DNA of 64,000 nt from a virus: the IMG/VR virus record IMGVR_UViG_3300046005_000547, positions 1 through 64,000 of that record. One strand, given 5' to 3'. The notes below the pieces were generated by a model. It worked only from the letters and a program-made list of their open reading frames with translations, had not been told where the DNA came from and did not search any database. The first letter of the stretch is position 1; the number at the start of each line of letters is the position of its first letter. The position numbers were made by a program, and so were the translations under genes. Below are positions 23,302-32,181 of this stretch, in pieces.

Positions 23302-23925
23302 TTAGATTGATTTAAGATAGTTGATTCTATCTTTATTATCTACAATAGATTCAGTGTTAATAAATTCCAACGCCTCTTTTTCTTTCTTATATTGTTCTGT
23401 TCTTGATTTGAATACATTATCATAATTTGTTAATGTCTTCTTGAATTTAATCTTTGTCAATTCCAAATCATATTTTGCCATTGTACAACTATATGCATCT
23501 AATTTCAAATTTATGTTATTCATAGTTTGCTGTTGTTTCAACATGTTATGTACATAATTGAATTTAGAGATAACATCATTCAATACATTGATGATTTCTG
23601 TAACAGATTTGTATTCATAATTGGCAATTTCATATTTGAAACAATTATCATCAAACATTGCCTGAGTAAGGGTTCCGTCTTCTAATTCCTGAAACCATTC
23701 TTCTAAGATAGACGAATTGTATGTAGTCAACGTAAGTTTCTTCTGTTCATATTCTTTCAAATCGTGTTTAGCTTGAATCAATTTGTTTGCGTTAGATAAC
23801 ATCAATTTATCGATTTCTTCATTGTTCAACTCTTCAAGGATGTCAGGATTTTCCTCTAAGAAATCTAATGTGATATTTTTGATTTTACGTTTGGTTGATT
23901 TACCGAAAATTTTAAAAATGTTCAT
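23302..23925 (-). CDS. Helical coiled-coil protein
   Basis: A 207-residue protein that is almost wholly helical, with long heptad stretches (ANKLIQAKHDLKEYEQKKL). No enzyme motif. It overlaps its upstream partner membrane protein by four bases, so the two may work together. Confidence 0.7.
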   Translation of the reverse strand: MNIFKIFGKSTKRKIKNITLDFLEENPDILEELNNEEIDKLMLSNANKLIQAKHDLKEYEQKKLTLTTYNSSILEEWFQELEDGTLTQAMFDDNCFKYEIANYEYKSVTEIINVLNDVISKFNYVHNMLKQQQTMNNINLKLDAYSCTMAKYDLELTKIKFKKTLTNYDNVFKSRTEQYKKEKEALEFINTESIVDNKDRINYLKSI

Positions 23926-24419
23926 TGTTTTATCTCTCTAATTTTGTCATTAAAATGATTGTTTATTTCTCCAAATATCATTGGTAATCCGCATGATGAT
24001 ATAATACCAGAACAACAGATTAACAACCAAATTGGTACATCATTAGGATGTTCTGAATTAAAAACTTCGATATAGAAGAACCTAAAAGATCCAGCAAATA
24101 ATATCACATACCAGAATATCTTCCAGAATACTTTCTTATACCCTAGGATCTTCTTCTTTTTGTTCACATTAACCGATAATCTGTTGTACAAATCTTCTCT
24201 GAGTTTCTTATACAACAAATCATTAGTTGATGTTTCTGAACCATCATTTATTGCATACAATTTACCTTCATATTTCAATGTCTTATATTCAAATCCATGT
24301 TTGAATACTCTATCGTTATATTCAGATAATGTTTTTGATAACAGAATTTCTTCAGGATCTCTATATACAATTTGTTTATTCTGTAAAATTGTGTCGAAAA
24401 TAATTATATCTTCAAACAT
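23922..24419 (-). CDS. Two-pass membrane protein
   Basis: A 165-residue protein starting MFEDIIIFDTI after GGAGG. The N-terminal 90 residues are soluble and charged; two transmembrane segments follow (VFWKIFWYVILFAGSFRFFY and PIWLLICCSGIISSCGLPMI). Function unknown. Confidence 0.7.
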   Translation of the reverse strand: MFEDIIIFDTILQNKQIVYRDPEEILLSKTLSEYNDRVFKHGFEYKTLKYEGKLYAINDGSETSTNDLLYKKLREDLYNRLSVNVNKKKKILGYKKVFWKIFWYVILFAGSFRFFYIEVFNSEHPNDVPIWLLICCSGIISSCGLPMIFGEINNHFNDKIREIKQ

Positions 24420-24467
24420 ATCACCCTCCATCTAAGAAAAACATATTATACATGTAAATCAATCTCT

Positions 24468-24848
24468 TTAAAAGGATTCCAGATTATTATTTTCCGATAT
24501 TCTTCTGCTTGCTATGTTATAATAAGTTTCATCTAATTCACAACCAATGAAATCCCTATTGGTATTCATACAAGCAATTGCCGTGGTTCCAGAACCCATA
24601 CAATTATCCAATATCAAATCACCTTCATCAGAATACGTCTTAATCAACCATTCAAATAAGGCAATAGGTTTCTGGGTAGGGTGTAAATTTGATTTCAACG
24701 TATCTCGTTTGAATTTCAACACTTGAGTCGGATACCTTGTTCCATTATCTTCATACGGTTTGACTTTCATCTTACCAGAATCAACCAATGTCCCTAATTT
24801 ACCATTTCTAACCCCATTAGATACCAACTTACCTTCATGTTTAATCAT
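24468..24848 (-). pseudogene. C-terminal half of a second DNA adenine methyltransferase
   Basis: A 126-residue frame that begins MIKHEGKLVSNG and carries only the C-terminal part of a beta-class N6-adenine methyltransferase: NLHPTQKP, then LDNCMGSGTTAIACM (AdoMet-binding motif I) and FIGCELDETYYNIA. The DPPY catalytic motif and first half are absent. It is a tandem relative of the gene just upstream and overlaps its original stop by eight bases. Either it is a decayed duplicate, or it works in trans with the N-terminal fragment upstream, which lacks exactly this part. Confidence 0.75.
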
Positions 24849-25613
24849 ACAATTCCAAGTTGCAATGAGAATCAATTCTGTCTAATGATTTTGTATACAT
24901 TTCAGAATCTAATTCGCATCCGATATAAATTCTATTGGTATTCATACAAGCGATGGCAGTTGAACCAGAACCCATAAATCCATCGAATACAACATCATTT
25001 TCGTTAGTGTATGTTTTAACAAGATATTCTAGTAAGGGTACGGGTTTCTGGTTGGATGGAATTGGGTCTTGGGGGATTCATTAGAGAATTTAAGAATGTT
25101 GGTGGGATAATTTGCTCCATCTTGTTCATATTCTGTTCCTACTTCATGTCCACCAGAATATGCAGATGTTGTCTTGACATAATTGATACGTTTCTTATTG
25201 AATTCAACAACACCTTGTGGATTGTATAACATTGGATTTGTTGAATTACGACGTATCGCTCCTTTAGAGAATACTGATATGTTTTCGGTTTCACGTAATG
25301 GCATTCCTTTGGCGTGAACAAATCCATTCTTCCTTGATTTGTGCCAAAGGAAATTATACTTGAAATCAGATAAATTAGAACAAATCAATCTGCTGGTAAA
25401 AGGATCCGTTCCGAATAATACAATAGATCCGTTTGGTTTCAATACTCTAAACCATTCAATCCAAAGTTCATCTATCTTTGACATTAGATCCCATTCCCAT
25501 TTACATGCTGTTGTATTATAAGGTGGATCTTGTAAAATCAATTGTACAGAATCATCTGGTAATGTTTTAAGATATTCTATACAATCAATGTTGTAAATTT
25601 TATTCAATTCCAT
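24841..25613 (-). pseudogene. DNA adenine methyltransferase, frameshifted
   Basis: The first 194 codons hold a beta-class N6-adenine methyltransferase N-terminus with the catalytic motif LQDPPYNT (about residues 30-37) and a target-recognition region. The frame then ends early at PYPY (stop near 25,029). One missing C near 25,050 explains this: in the other frame the protein continues QKPVPLLEYLVKTYTNEN, then DGFMGSGSTAIACM, and stops at 24,841. The sequence beyond the break is well preserved, so the lesion is recent, a sequencing error, or a frameshift site. The enzyme would methylate phage DNA against host restriction. Confidence 0.8.
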
Positions 25614-25632
25614 ACTATCCTCAAAATGAAAA

Positions 25633-25662
25633 AGTCTGATGACAATTTAATGCCATCAGACT
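25633..25662 (-). terminator. Terminator after gene 43
   Basis: AGTCTGATG and its complement form a 9-bp stem, followed on the minus strand by TTTTTCATTTT. Confidence 0.85.
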
Positions 25663-25674
25663 ACATATTAATCG

Positions 25675-28266
25675 TTATCCGAAGAACTCATCCAAATTTG
25701 ATTTTGCTTCAGTGTTCCATCCCAAAGGTTCAATCATATTCTTCATCTTAGACAAAAATGCCTTCTCAAACTGTAAATCATAATCAACAAATCTATCCAA
25801 ACCAAATTCCTTTGGAATATCATCAACAAACGCAATCACATTTTCCTTCAACGGATTTGGTGTCTTCAGATACGTAAATTTAATCTTATCACCATTCTTA
25901 ATCAATTGATGCGTCTTCTCCAATCCATGTTTCTTAATCATCTGATTGTACATGATTGAACCTCTAACGTGAATAGGTGTTCCTGATGCGTATCCACTTG
26001 GAGTCACAAATTTATCAATATCAGATACACCAGATGGATTAGCAATTTCTGGTATAGACATATTCATGAATTGAGTTTTAATTCCCTCAACATATGAATG
26101 AATATCTGATTCTTCCTTGTAGAATAAAATTGGTAATGATTCCTTCAATAATGATCTAATCAATTTTGGTGTTGATGATTTAACTAGGTCTAATCCCATG
26201 ACCTTCAATTTTGGTTTCTCGTATCTAACTCCCTCTGATTCCCATACGTTAATCGCGTAACGTTTCTTCGAAATCCACACACCTACGTCAAAAATGCACT
26301 CGAGTTTCATCGACATCTTGTTTTCGTATGCGTGCATATAATCAGTCATATTATCGAATGATTTCTTAATAACATTTTGTAACACTTTTGTACAGAATTC
26401 ATTTAAGAAATCAGTAGTTTCCTGAATAGATTTATCAGAATATCCTGCCATCTCAACAAGTTTTATCAATTCAATGTAAATACTATCCGTATCACTATAT
26501 GCAACATAATCAACATTAGATGTTTTTAATGATTTATTCAAAAATGCATTAACATCATTGGCAACCCATTGGATAGCAAGCCGTCCACCTGACGTAATAC
26601 TCTCAGCCATTCTAACATCGAAGTATCTAAAGTATGGCGAACCCAGCGATCCGTACGCCGAATTTAATAAAATTTTTAATGCCATTTGGAAAATATACAA
26701 TCTTGAAATCTCTTTTTCAAGATGTTTCTTCATTTTTTCATCAGTAGCAGATTCATATTCTTTTTCTAATGAAATTTGTTGTTTCTTTTTAGTAGATCTA
26801 TCAACATACATGTTATCCATTAACACAGAGAAGAAACATTTTACATCTTTACGATAACACCAACCATTAGCGGCAATCGATAATCCATTATCAGGTAATT
26901 CTTTTTTAGCTAACAAATAATCAACATCAATGTCTAATTTTGTTGAAGTTAATGTTTCAACACCTACATTATAATGTTGAATTAAATGAGGATACAAAGA
27001 TGCCAAATCGAACGATACACCCCATTTATATCTTCCAGGTTTGGGTTGTTTAACATACGCACCATCAAATTGTTCCGTTTTACCTCCATATGTTTGAAAT
27101 GGAGTGACTACAGAACGTTCTTCTTTAAGATAATTATGGATGATTGCATCCCAAGTATGAATAGGAGAAAATACATCTTCATAATTGATTCTGGCGTAAT
27201 ACGCGATGAACACTTGTAAAGAAATCATATTGAGTTTCTCTTCAAGTTGAATAATCAAATCTGCGTCGATGATGTTATAATCAGTGAATTTGTTCCAGCA
27301 TTTTTGTTTCAGTTCCGAATTTAGATTTATCCATTCTTCAGAAATATCTGGATGGAGATTACGTTCATACGCTAATTGTTGAAGTTCGTTACCATTTTTA
27401 TCTGGTTTTGGTTCTCCAGTGACAAAATCATTAAATGTTAAGAATTCATCATGATTCAATTTAGCATGACCAAGAACTTTCTCTGCGATGGCATCTAATT
27501 TATAGGATTCTTCGGAACCATATGAATACTTTTTGTATAGAGCAAGATAATCTAATTGAGAGATACCAAATATATTAACAGTGCATCTATCTGGTTGTTT
27601 GTTGTCAATTTTTACTTTGACTACACCCCATGGAGATAATTGACTGGTTGTTTTTTCACCGAGGACAGCAACCATTCTATGATAGATGTACGGGATATCG
27701 AAGAAGTCTGTGTTCCAACCAGTGATTATGTCAGGAATGTTTTCCTTCCAGAACGATAAGAATTCTCTGAATAGATGTTCTTCATTATCGCATTGATGAT
27801 AGATTACATTTTGGTCTGATGTATATGATTTACAACCCCAAGTATGTTTCTGTTTGGATTGCATATCGACAATTGTAATTAGGACAACTTCTTCGACAGG
27901 ATTGAACCAGTTGGGGAAGCCGTGGACTACAGATGTCTCTGCATCTAACGCATAGATTTTAACTTTCTCAAAATCATAACTTGTTACAATTGAATTTTCA
28001 TATCGTTCAGAAAGGAATTGGTCACACCATGAAGTATATCCATATAATTTTACACCAGAAATTCCTTTATATTGTTCAATGAATTCTTTACAGTCTTTGA
28101 TGGTTCCAGGTTTGATTTCATGTACAGGAATATCATCTAATGTCTTCCATTTTGTTGATTGATTTTTACCAGTCATGAATAATGTTGGTTGAAATTCAAT
28201 GATTTCTTTACCTTCTGGAGTTCTTAGATAGACATTATTTCCTGATACATAAGCATTTGTGTACAT
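25675..28266 (-). CDS. 43: DNA polymerase (gp43)
   Basis: A family B replicative polymerase of 863 residues, near T4 gp43 (898). The N-terminal 3'-5' exonuclease has ALDAETSVV (Exo I), GWNTDFFDIPY (Exo II) and a YNIIDADLI Exo III. Polymerase motifs are FDLASLYPHLIQHYN (motif A), KILLNSAYGSLGSPYF (motif B) and YSDTDSIYI (motif C). KKRYAINVW follows in the thumb. I chose the Met of MYTNAYVSG with AAGGAAAAAT upstream. An open extension of 34 codons exists but lies in the leader. It works with gp45, gp44 and gp62 encoded at 34.7-37.0 kb. Confidence 0.97.
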   Translation of the reverse strand: MYTNAYVSGNNVYLRTPEGKEIIEFQPTLFMTGKNQSTKWKTLDDIPVHEIKPGTIKDCKEFIEQYKGISGVKLYGYTSWCDQFLSERYENSIVTSYDFEKVKIYALDAETSVVHGFPNWFNPVEEVVLITIVDMQSKQKHTWGCKSYTSDQNVIYHQCDNEEHLFREFLSFWKENIPDIITGWNTDFFDIPYIYHRMVAVLGEKTTSQLSPWGVVKVKIDNKQPDRCTVNIFGISQLDYLALYKKYSYGSEESYKLDAIAEKVLGHAKLNHDEFLTFNDFVTGEPKPDKNGNELQQLAYERNLHPDISEEWINLNSELKQKCWNKFTDYNIIDADLIIQLEEKLNMISLQVFIAYYARINYEDVFSPIHTWDAIIHNYLKEERSVVTPFQTYGGKTEQFDGAYVKQPKPGRYKWGVSFDLASLYPHLIQHYNVGVETLTSTKLDIDVDYLLAKKELPDNGLSIAANGWCYRKDVKCFFSVLMDNMYVDRSTKKKQQISLEKEYESATDEKMKKHLEKEISRLYIFQMALKILLNSAYGSLGSPYFRYFDVRMAESITSGGRLAIQWVANDVNAFLNKSLKTSNVDYVAYSDTDSIYIELIKLVEMAGYSDKSIQETTDFLNEFCTKVLQNVIKKSFDNMTDYMHAYENKMSMKLECIFDVGVWISKKRYAINVWESEGVRYEKPKLKVMGLDLVKSSTPKLIRSLLKESLPILFYKEESDIHSYVEGIKTQFMNMSIPEIANPSGVSDIDKFVTPSGYASGTPIHVRGSIMYNQMIKKHGLEKTHQLIKNGDKIKFTYLKTPNPLKENVIAFVDDIPKEFGLDRFVDYDLQFEKAFLSKMKNMIEPLGWNTEAKSNLDEFFG

Positions 28267-28375
28267 AATTTTTCCTTTCAAAATAAGAATTGAATCCAGA
28301 CCATCCTTATTGTCATTGTTTCCTTGTCGACGGCAATTCTTTAACCGTTTAACATTTTCGTCGTCCAATAAAAAA
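28267..28375 (-). promoter_or_regulatory. Gene 43 leader
   Basis: A leader of about 110 bases lies between a terminator and the gene 43 start. It contains complementary CGACG and CGTCG segments about 30 bases apart. In T4 gp43 represses its own translation through a leader hairpin; a similar operator is possible here but unproven. Confidence 0.3.
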
Positions 28376-28401
28376 GCGAGATATTTTAATTAATATCTCG
28401 C
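28376..28401 (-). terminator. Terminator upstream of gene 43
   Basis: A perfect 10-bp stem GCGAGATATT, then TTTTTTATT on the minus strand. It ends the short gene at 28,422. Confidence 0.9.
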
Positions 28402-28421
28402 TTCAATTTATTTGTTGGATG

Positions 28422-28667
28422 TTATTTCTTTGTGAATGTCATCCAGTATTTACCTAGTTTCCAATCGTACATTTCTTCAAAAATGTATAAATCTTTGAAT
28501 TTCAAATCCATTGCTCTTATCATTTCATCTCTGTATAAAGAAGTTACAATAGGAAATGTCACACCTTTTTCTTCAAATTTAATGTAACTTTCTTCAACAG
28601 TCTTTTTAAATTTATCTGCTTCAGATACAACTGGAGTTGAAGATTTGTAATTTGTATATTTTCTCAT
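28422..28667 (-). CDS. Hypothetical protein, single-gene early unit
   Basis: An 81-residue basic protein (MRKYTNYKSSTPVVSEADKF). It stands alone between the promoter at 28,734 and a strong terminator, and uses the same leader as the TerD operon, so high early expression is likely. No function recognised. Confidence 0.75.
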   Translation of the reverse strand: MRKYTNYKSSTPVVSEADKFKKTVEESYIKFEEKGVTFPIVTSLYRDEMIRAMDLKFKDLYIFEEMYDWKLGKYWMTFTKK

Positions 28668-28733
28668 TGTATACCAACCTTTATAATAATTTGTTTGATT
28701 TAAAGTTCATTGGATTGTTCCAACTTGAAATCT
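28668..28733 (-). promoter_or_regulatory. Early 5' leader with hairpin, copy 2
   Basis: Contains TTGGA-ACAA-TCCAA followed by TGAACTTTAAATC and AAAGGTTGG. It is a near copy of the leader at 9219-9284, though the genes that follow are unrelated. Confidence 0.6.
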
Positions 28734-28761
28734 ATTATAAAGGGTTTTTAAAACATCGAAA
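28734..28761 (-). promoter_or_regulatory. Early-type promoter
   Basis: TTTCGA, 16 bases, TATAAT on the minus strand, with AGATTTC downstream. It drives the gene at 28,422. Confidence 0.8.
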
Positions 28762-28769
28762 GAAAAATC

Positions 28770-29237
28770 TTATTCCCAAAGATAAGCTCGATACTTAATC
28801 AATTGACATAACATTTGAGTGTCCGTGTCAAAGATTTGTTTCTCAAGTAAATCAATACGTTTAGAATGTTCATCCCCATATGATACATATTTGCCATACA
28901 ACTCTGATATTTCAATTTCCAATTTTGGTCTATCAACGTTCCACCATACATAACATTCCTTTATGAATCTAATGACATTTCGATGATTCTCAGAATAATC
29001 CCAATCAGTTGTACCATGGAAGATTATTTCTTCATAGAAATCAGTGACTAATTGGAAACATGAATGTAACAATAACGTATCCGTGTCATGATATTGTATA
29101 TTCAATGTAGAAGGTTTGACCGACCAGTATTTGAAATAATTTGGATGACATCTATACAATACCCAATACTTGAAATCTCTTATATCGGATTTGATATTGT
29201 ATAAAATGCCATTAAACCAGTCTATTACATTTTCCAT
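28770..29237 (-). CDS. Hypothetical protein
   Basis: A 155-residue protein starting MENVIDWFNGILY, rich in Trp, Tyr and His. The start is fixed by a TAATG overlap with the 46-codon gene upstream. The pattern is all-helical with no known motif. An in-frame extension upstream overlaps that small gene. Confidence 0.65.
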   Translation of the reverse strand: MENVIDWFNGILYNIKSDIRDFKYWVLYRCHPNYFKYWSVKPSTLNIQYHDTDTLLLHSCFQLVTDFYEEIIFHGTTDWDYSENHRNVIRFIKECYVWWNVDRPKLEIEISELYGKYVSYGDEHSKRIDLLEKQIFDTDTQMLCQLIKYRAYLWE

Positions 29238-29377
29238 TAGATAACGAGTAATGACAACGGTGACGCAATTACAGTTGCCAATAAATGTTTTACTCTTAAT
29301 CTCAATTCCCATTTTAGTTCATCTTTGAAATCATATACATTCAAATCAAAGAGTGAACGATTTAATAACTCTTTCAT
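29237..29377 (-). CDS. Small protein, 46 residues
   Basis: MKELLNRSLFDLNVYDFKDE onward, with a hydrophobic C-terminus (ATVIASPLSLLVI). GGAG precedes the ATG and the stop is shared as TAATG with the next gene. Confidence 0.6.
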   Translation of the reverse strand: MKELLNRSLFDLNVYDFKDELKWELRLRVKHLLATVIASPLSLLVI

Positions 29378-29378
29378 C

Positions 29379-29954
29379 TTATACTCCAGCTAGAATTTGA
29401 ACCATATCGTAACAAACATCGGCGACGGGATCGTGCTTAATTACTTTATTGATATTGAAATCAGGACATTTTGATACATCAATGTTACAATATCCTCTTT
29501 CGGTTGTATAGAAACAATCTAACAACGTACGAACATCTCGATAATTATAATATGGCACTAATTTGTCTTCACCAATTGATTTACATAGACTATCCATACA
29601 CATTTGGTCTAACGATCCTCTTGTGAAAATGGTCATCTTATTATAATTAGGAATCTTAGACAACCATTGTTTAATCAATTTGATACCATCCTTTGCGGAT
29701 ACATCATTTGTTGATGGTAATAAAGATCGTTGTCTGGCAAAATCGCATTGACCATTCCACCAATTTAATGTATCCTTATCGGTTGTTCTATTGTATAGTT
29801 GGATCTGTTCTTTTGCGTCAAATTTAACAAAGATACTTCTGTCCACTAATCCTTGATAAGATAATGGTTGTGTTGAATCATAAAACGTAAGAGCAGCCGA
29901 TAATACAACAGCAGTTGATTCTGTTCCAGTTGTTTCAATATCAAGACATAACAT
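29379..29954 (-). CDS. dexA: DexA-like 3'-5' exonuclease
   Basis: A 191-residue DnaQ-fold exonuclease. MLCLDIETTG gives the first metal-binding Asp and Glu, TRGSLDQMCM the second motif, and KHDPVADVCYD the third with its His and Asp. This order and the YYNYRDVRTLLD segment match T4 DexA-type exonucleases (Rv2179c-like group). The enzyme degrades DNA or RNA 3' ends, perhaps host DNA. Its start directly follows the upstream gene with a one-base overlap. Confidence 0.85.
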   Translation of the reverse strand: MLCLDIETTGTESTAVVLSAALTFYDSTQPLSYQGLVDRSIFVKFDAKEQIQLYNRTTDKDTLNWWNGQCDFARQRSLLPSTNDVSAKDGIKLIKQWLSKIPNYNKMTIFTRGSLDQMCMDSLCKSIGEDKLVPYYNYRDVRTLLDCFYTTERGYCNIDVSKCPDFNINKVIKHDPVADVCYDMVQILAGV

Positions 29955-30229
29955 TAGTCGATATCCTTCAAATTGTTAAATTTGTCATGTAATTCCAATA
30001 CAGAATCTAATACATTTAAAATTGAATGTTCCATATTGACGTCATATTTTAATGACAATTCACCGACATTGATTGTATTACTTTTTTCATTCAATTGGAT
30101 TGAGATTTGTAATTTATCAGAGTTTCTGTATCCAATAAGAATAAAGTTACCTGTTATTGAATCATTTTTAACGTCAAATGTATATGAGTCTTGTAAATCT
30201 TTAAATTGTTGTGTATAAAATGTAGTCAT
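29954..30229 (-). CDS. Hypothetical protein
   Basis: A 91-residue protein starting MTTFYTQQFKDLQ. It begins one base after the preceding stop. Mostly strands, then a terminal helix. No function recognised. Confidence 0.65.
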   Translation of the reverse strand: MTTFYTQQFKDLQDSYTFDVKNDSITGNFILIGYRNSDKLQISIQLNEKSNTINVGELSLKYDVNMEHSILNVLDSVLELHDKFNNLKDID

Positions 30230-30230
30230 G

Positions 30231-30695
30231 TTATTTCTTTGCCATTGTTTTAGCTGCGTGTAAAAGTTCAATACATAATGTTTGGTATGTAATGTCGTAA
30301 TCATTCACTTGTAATTTGCTTGGAGTCACAAGAATCATATAGACTCGTTGAGACCATTTCAACGATGCTTTGATTGCTTTACCATTTTCGATATTGTCTT
30401 TGTAATCAGCAACTTCAAAATGATAGAATGGTAATAGTTCATCTTGATTAATGATACCATCAACAATGTTTGCTACATCATTGTTTGCTTTGATTGTTTC
30501 TGGATTGACACGTACAACATACCATCGTTTATCTACATTTACAACAACATCGCCAATATACGCTTCTACGACTTCATTATAACCGTCGATGAATTGAATT
30601 TTGTCATCATATTTGACTTGATTTAAACCCGATAATGTAATTCTAACTTTATCGATGTTTTGTTTGGCAATTCTAATTGTTTCAATTTCGTTCAT
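30231..30695 (-). CDS. Hypothetical protein
   Basis: A 154-residue protein with a strand-rich N-terminal half (NVDKRWYVVRVNPETIK) and a helical end (TLCIELLHAAKTMAKK). No function recognised. It overlaps the upstream gene by 14 bases. Confidence 0.7.
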   Translation of the reverse strand: MNEIETIRIAKQNIDKVRITLSGLNQVKYDDKIQFIDGYNEVVEAYIGDVVVNVDKRWYVVRVNPETIKANNDVANIVDGIINQDELLPFYHFEVADYKDNIENGKAIKASLKWSQRVYMILVTPSKLQVNDYDITYQTLCIELLHAAKTMAKK

Positions 30696-30933
30696 AATTT
30701 TCTCTCGTCATTTGTTTACCACATTTACATCTAATATGTTCTTTCCCATATATAAGACCGACAGATTCATACGAATGAACATGAGTTTCTACGTCGGCAT
30801 TATTTGCTTTAAAACAATCGTCATGGAAACAAAAATCGTTACCATTACAATTTGTCACAATACCCCATTTCACTCTATGATTTAACCCAGAAGGACACAT
30901 AGGATAAATGTAATCAATAATCTTCTTAAACAT
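30682..30933 (-). CDS. Cys/His-rich small protein
   Basis: An 83-residue protein with six Cys and six His (YPMCPSGLNH, DFCFHDDCF, IRCKCGKQM). Two zinc sites are plausible. GGGGATGATA precedes the start. Function unknown. Confidence 0.7.
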   Translation of the reverse strand: MFKKIIDYIYPMCPSGLNHRVKWGIVTNCNGNDFCFHDDCFKANNADVETHVHSYESVGLIYGKEHIRCKCGKQMTRENYERN

Positions 30934-31369
30934 TATCATCCCCTAACAATTTACTGATGAACGATTTGATAAATGATTTTTGTTCAACAATAATTTCTTG
31001 TTCATATTCTTCCAGTGTTATTTCATCATTATCAATTGGTTTTAAAATATCAGAGATAATCCCAGATATCTCGTCGGATACATTTTCTTTATCATACAAT
31101 TCCAACAATTTTGTCTCAACTTCAGATTCAATCATTTTAATTTCAAATGTATCAGAATATCCTTCTTTTTCAATTACATATCCAAATGATACATGTATGG
31201 TATTGTTTTTGACTTCATAAATTAAATGTTCAATCATATTATCAACATGTAAAATATGGTCTTCAAATATATTTTCATTGACAAATTTATATTGAAGATT
31301 ATTAACAGAATTAACAATATCAATAAATGTTTGTTTGATTGAAGGTAACATTTTCTTATTGTTTGACAT
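30926..31369 (-). CDS. Hypothetical acidic protein
   Basis: A 147-residue acidic protein starting MSNNKKMLPSIKQ after AAGGAGAAAT. Acidic stretch NDEITLEEYEQE near the C-terminus. No function recognised. Confidence 0.7.
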   Translation of the reverse strand: MSNNKKMLPSIKQTFIDIVNSVNNLQYKFVNENIFEDHILHVDNMIEHLIYEVKNNTIHVSFGYVIEKEGYSDTFEIKMIESEVETKLLELYDKENVSDEISGIISDILKPIDNDEITLEEYEQEIIVEQKSFIKSFISKLLGDDNV

Positions 31370-31712
31370 ATTTCTCCTTTCCAATATCAAAGAATATAAT
31401 TTTACTGAATAAATCAGAAACAGTCAATCTTTCCATAAATCCTAAGAAGACATCCGTTTCTCCGTCAATTTCAAAATCATCCAATTTGTTATAATAAATG
31501 TCATTCTTGGTTATAATATGTTCAAGAAACGATTTACCATATAATGATTGTACGTATGTTTTCAATTCGCCAACTGTTGACTCATCATCATAAATTGATA
31601 ATCCAATTTCATTGGTTTGATACATAGGGTATCTTCTATTGATGAGTAGAGTTTTACATTTCAAATTTGGATTGATGTATGTCAGGCAATAGACTAATTC
31701 ACTTAATGTCAT
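31356..31712 (-). CDS. Hypothetical protein, first gene of the 31.7-kb operon
   Basis: A 118-residue protein (MTLSELVYCLTYINPNLKCK) with GGAG upstream. It is the first gene behind the promoter at 31,737; the unit runs down to the gene at 28,770. No function recognised. Confidence 0.75.
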   Translation of the reverse strand: MTLSELVYCLTYINPNLKCKTLLINRRYPMYQTNEIGLSIYDDESTVGELKTYVQSLYGKSFLEHIITKNDIYYNKLDDFEIDGETDVFLGFMERLTVSDLFSKIIFFDIGKEKYVKQ

Positions 31713-31736
31713 ATGAACTCCTTTAATAAAAATTCT

Positions 31737-31764
31737 ATTATACTCTTATTTACATCTTTAGAAA
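31737..31764 (-). promoter_or_regulatory. Early-type promoter
   Basis: TTTCTA, 16 bases, TATAAT on the minus strand, then AGAATT. Drives the operon starting at 31,712. Confidence 0.75.
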
Positions 31765-31858
31765 GAACTTTCTATTTTCTACATTAAATCAATACATTAA
31801 GAGTTTTTCTCAATTTCTAAGAATTCTACCCACATAAACCTCCATCAAAAAATATATT

Positions 31859-31936
31859 TTTATAACTTATTGTTTTTATTGATAAAAATTATATTATCAA
31901 ACAAAAATAAATCCTGTAAAAACAATAAGTTATAAA
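31859..31936. repeat. Nested AT-rich inverted repeat
   Basis: A perfect 20-bp inverted repeat (TTTATAACTTATTGTTTTTA at 31,859-31,878, complement at 31,917-31,936) encloses a second 7-bp pair (TTGATAA at 31,879, TTATCAA at 31,894). The 78-base structure lies in a 470-base gene-free gap (31,713-32,181) and could extrude as a cruciform. Confidence 0.85.
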
Positions 31937-31955
31937 TTCAGTATAAAATTTACAA

Positions 31956-31990
31956 GAAAAATGCCTCAAACTTTTTGGTAAGAGGCATTT
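31956..31990 (-). terminator. Terminator closing the 41.5-32.2 kb leftward block
   Basis: AAATGCCTC and its complement form a 9-bp stem, followed on the minus strand by TTTCTTG. It ends transcription of the Hsp20 block. Confidence 0.75.
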
Positions 31991-32031
31991 AGAGTAGTTG
32001 CTGCGATATATCCACACGAACATTACAGAAT

Positions 32032-32059
32032 ATTCGATTCATATTCAAATTGATATAAT
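32032..32059 (+). promoter_or_regulatory. Possible rightward promoter in the intergenic gap
   Basis: ATTCGA, 16 bases, TATAAT on the plus strand. The match to the early consensus is good, but no rightward gene follows; it would make the structured RNA at 32,066-32,180. Confidence 0.45.
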
Positions 32060-32065
32060 GTCTGT

Positions 32066-32180
32066 ACAAAATCAATTATCACTTCAGCAATTTGTATAGC
32101 GGGAGAACGATTAAACAATGGGCAAGTCTACTAAATTTCATAGTGGAGCAAAAGTTTAATCGTTCACAAGACCACTAAAT
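32066..32180 (+). ncRNA. Candidate structured RNA
   Basis: A perfect 12-bp stem, GAACGATTAAAC (32,105) with its complement at 32,154-32,165, encloses an inner hairpin CTACTA/TAGTGG. A promoter-like site lies just upstream on the plus strand. On the minus strand the same sequence would form a 3' UTR structure after the gene at 32,182. I cannot tell which strand is active. Confidence 0.4.
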
Positions 32181-32181
32181 T

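Noticed and set aside
28267-28368. N-terminal extension of DNA polymerase by 34 residues
   Set aside because: The extension has no similarity to gp43, and a good ribosome site precedes the internal Met that matches the normal family start.
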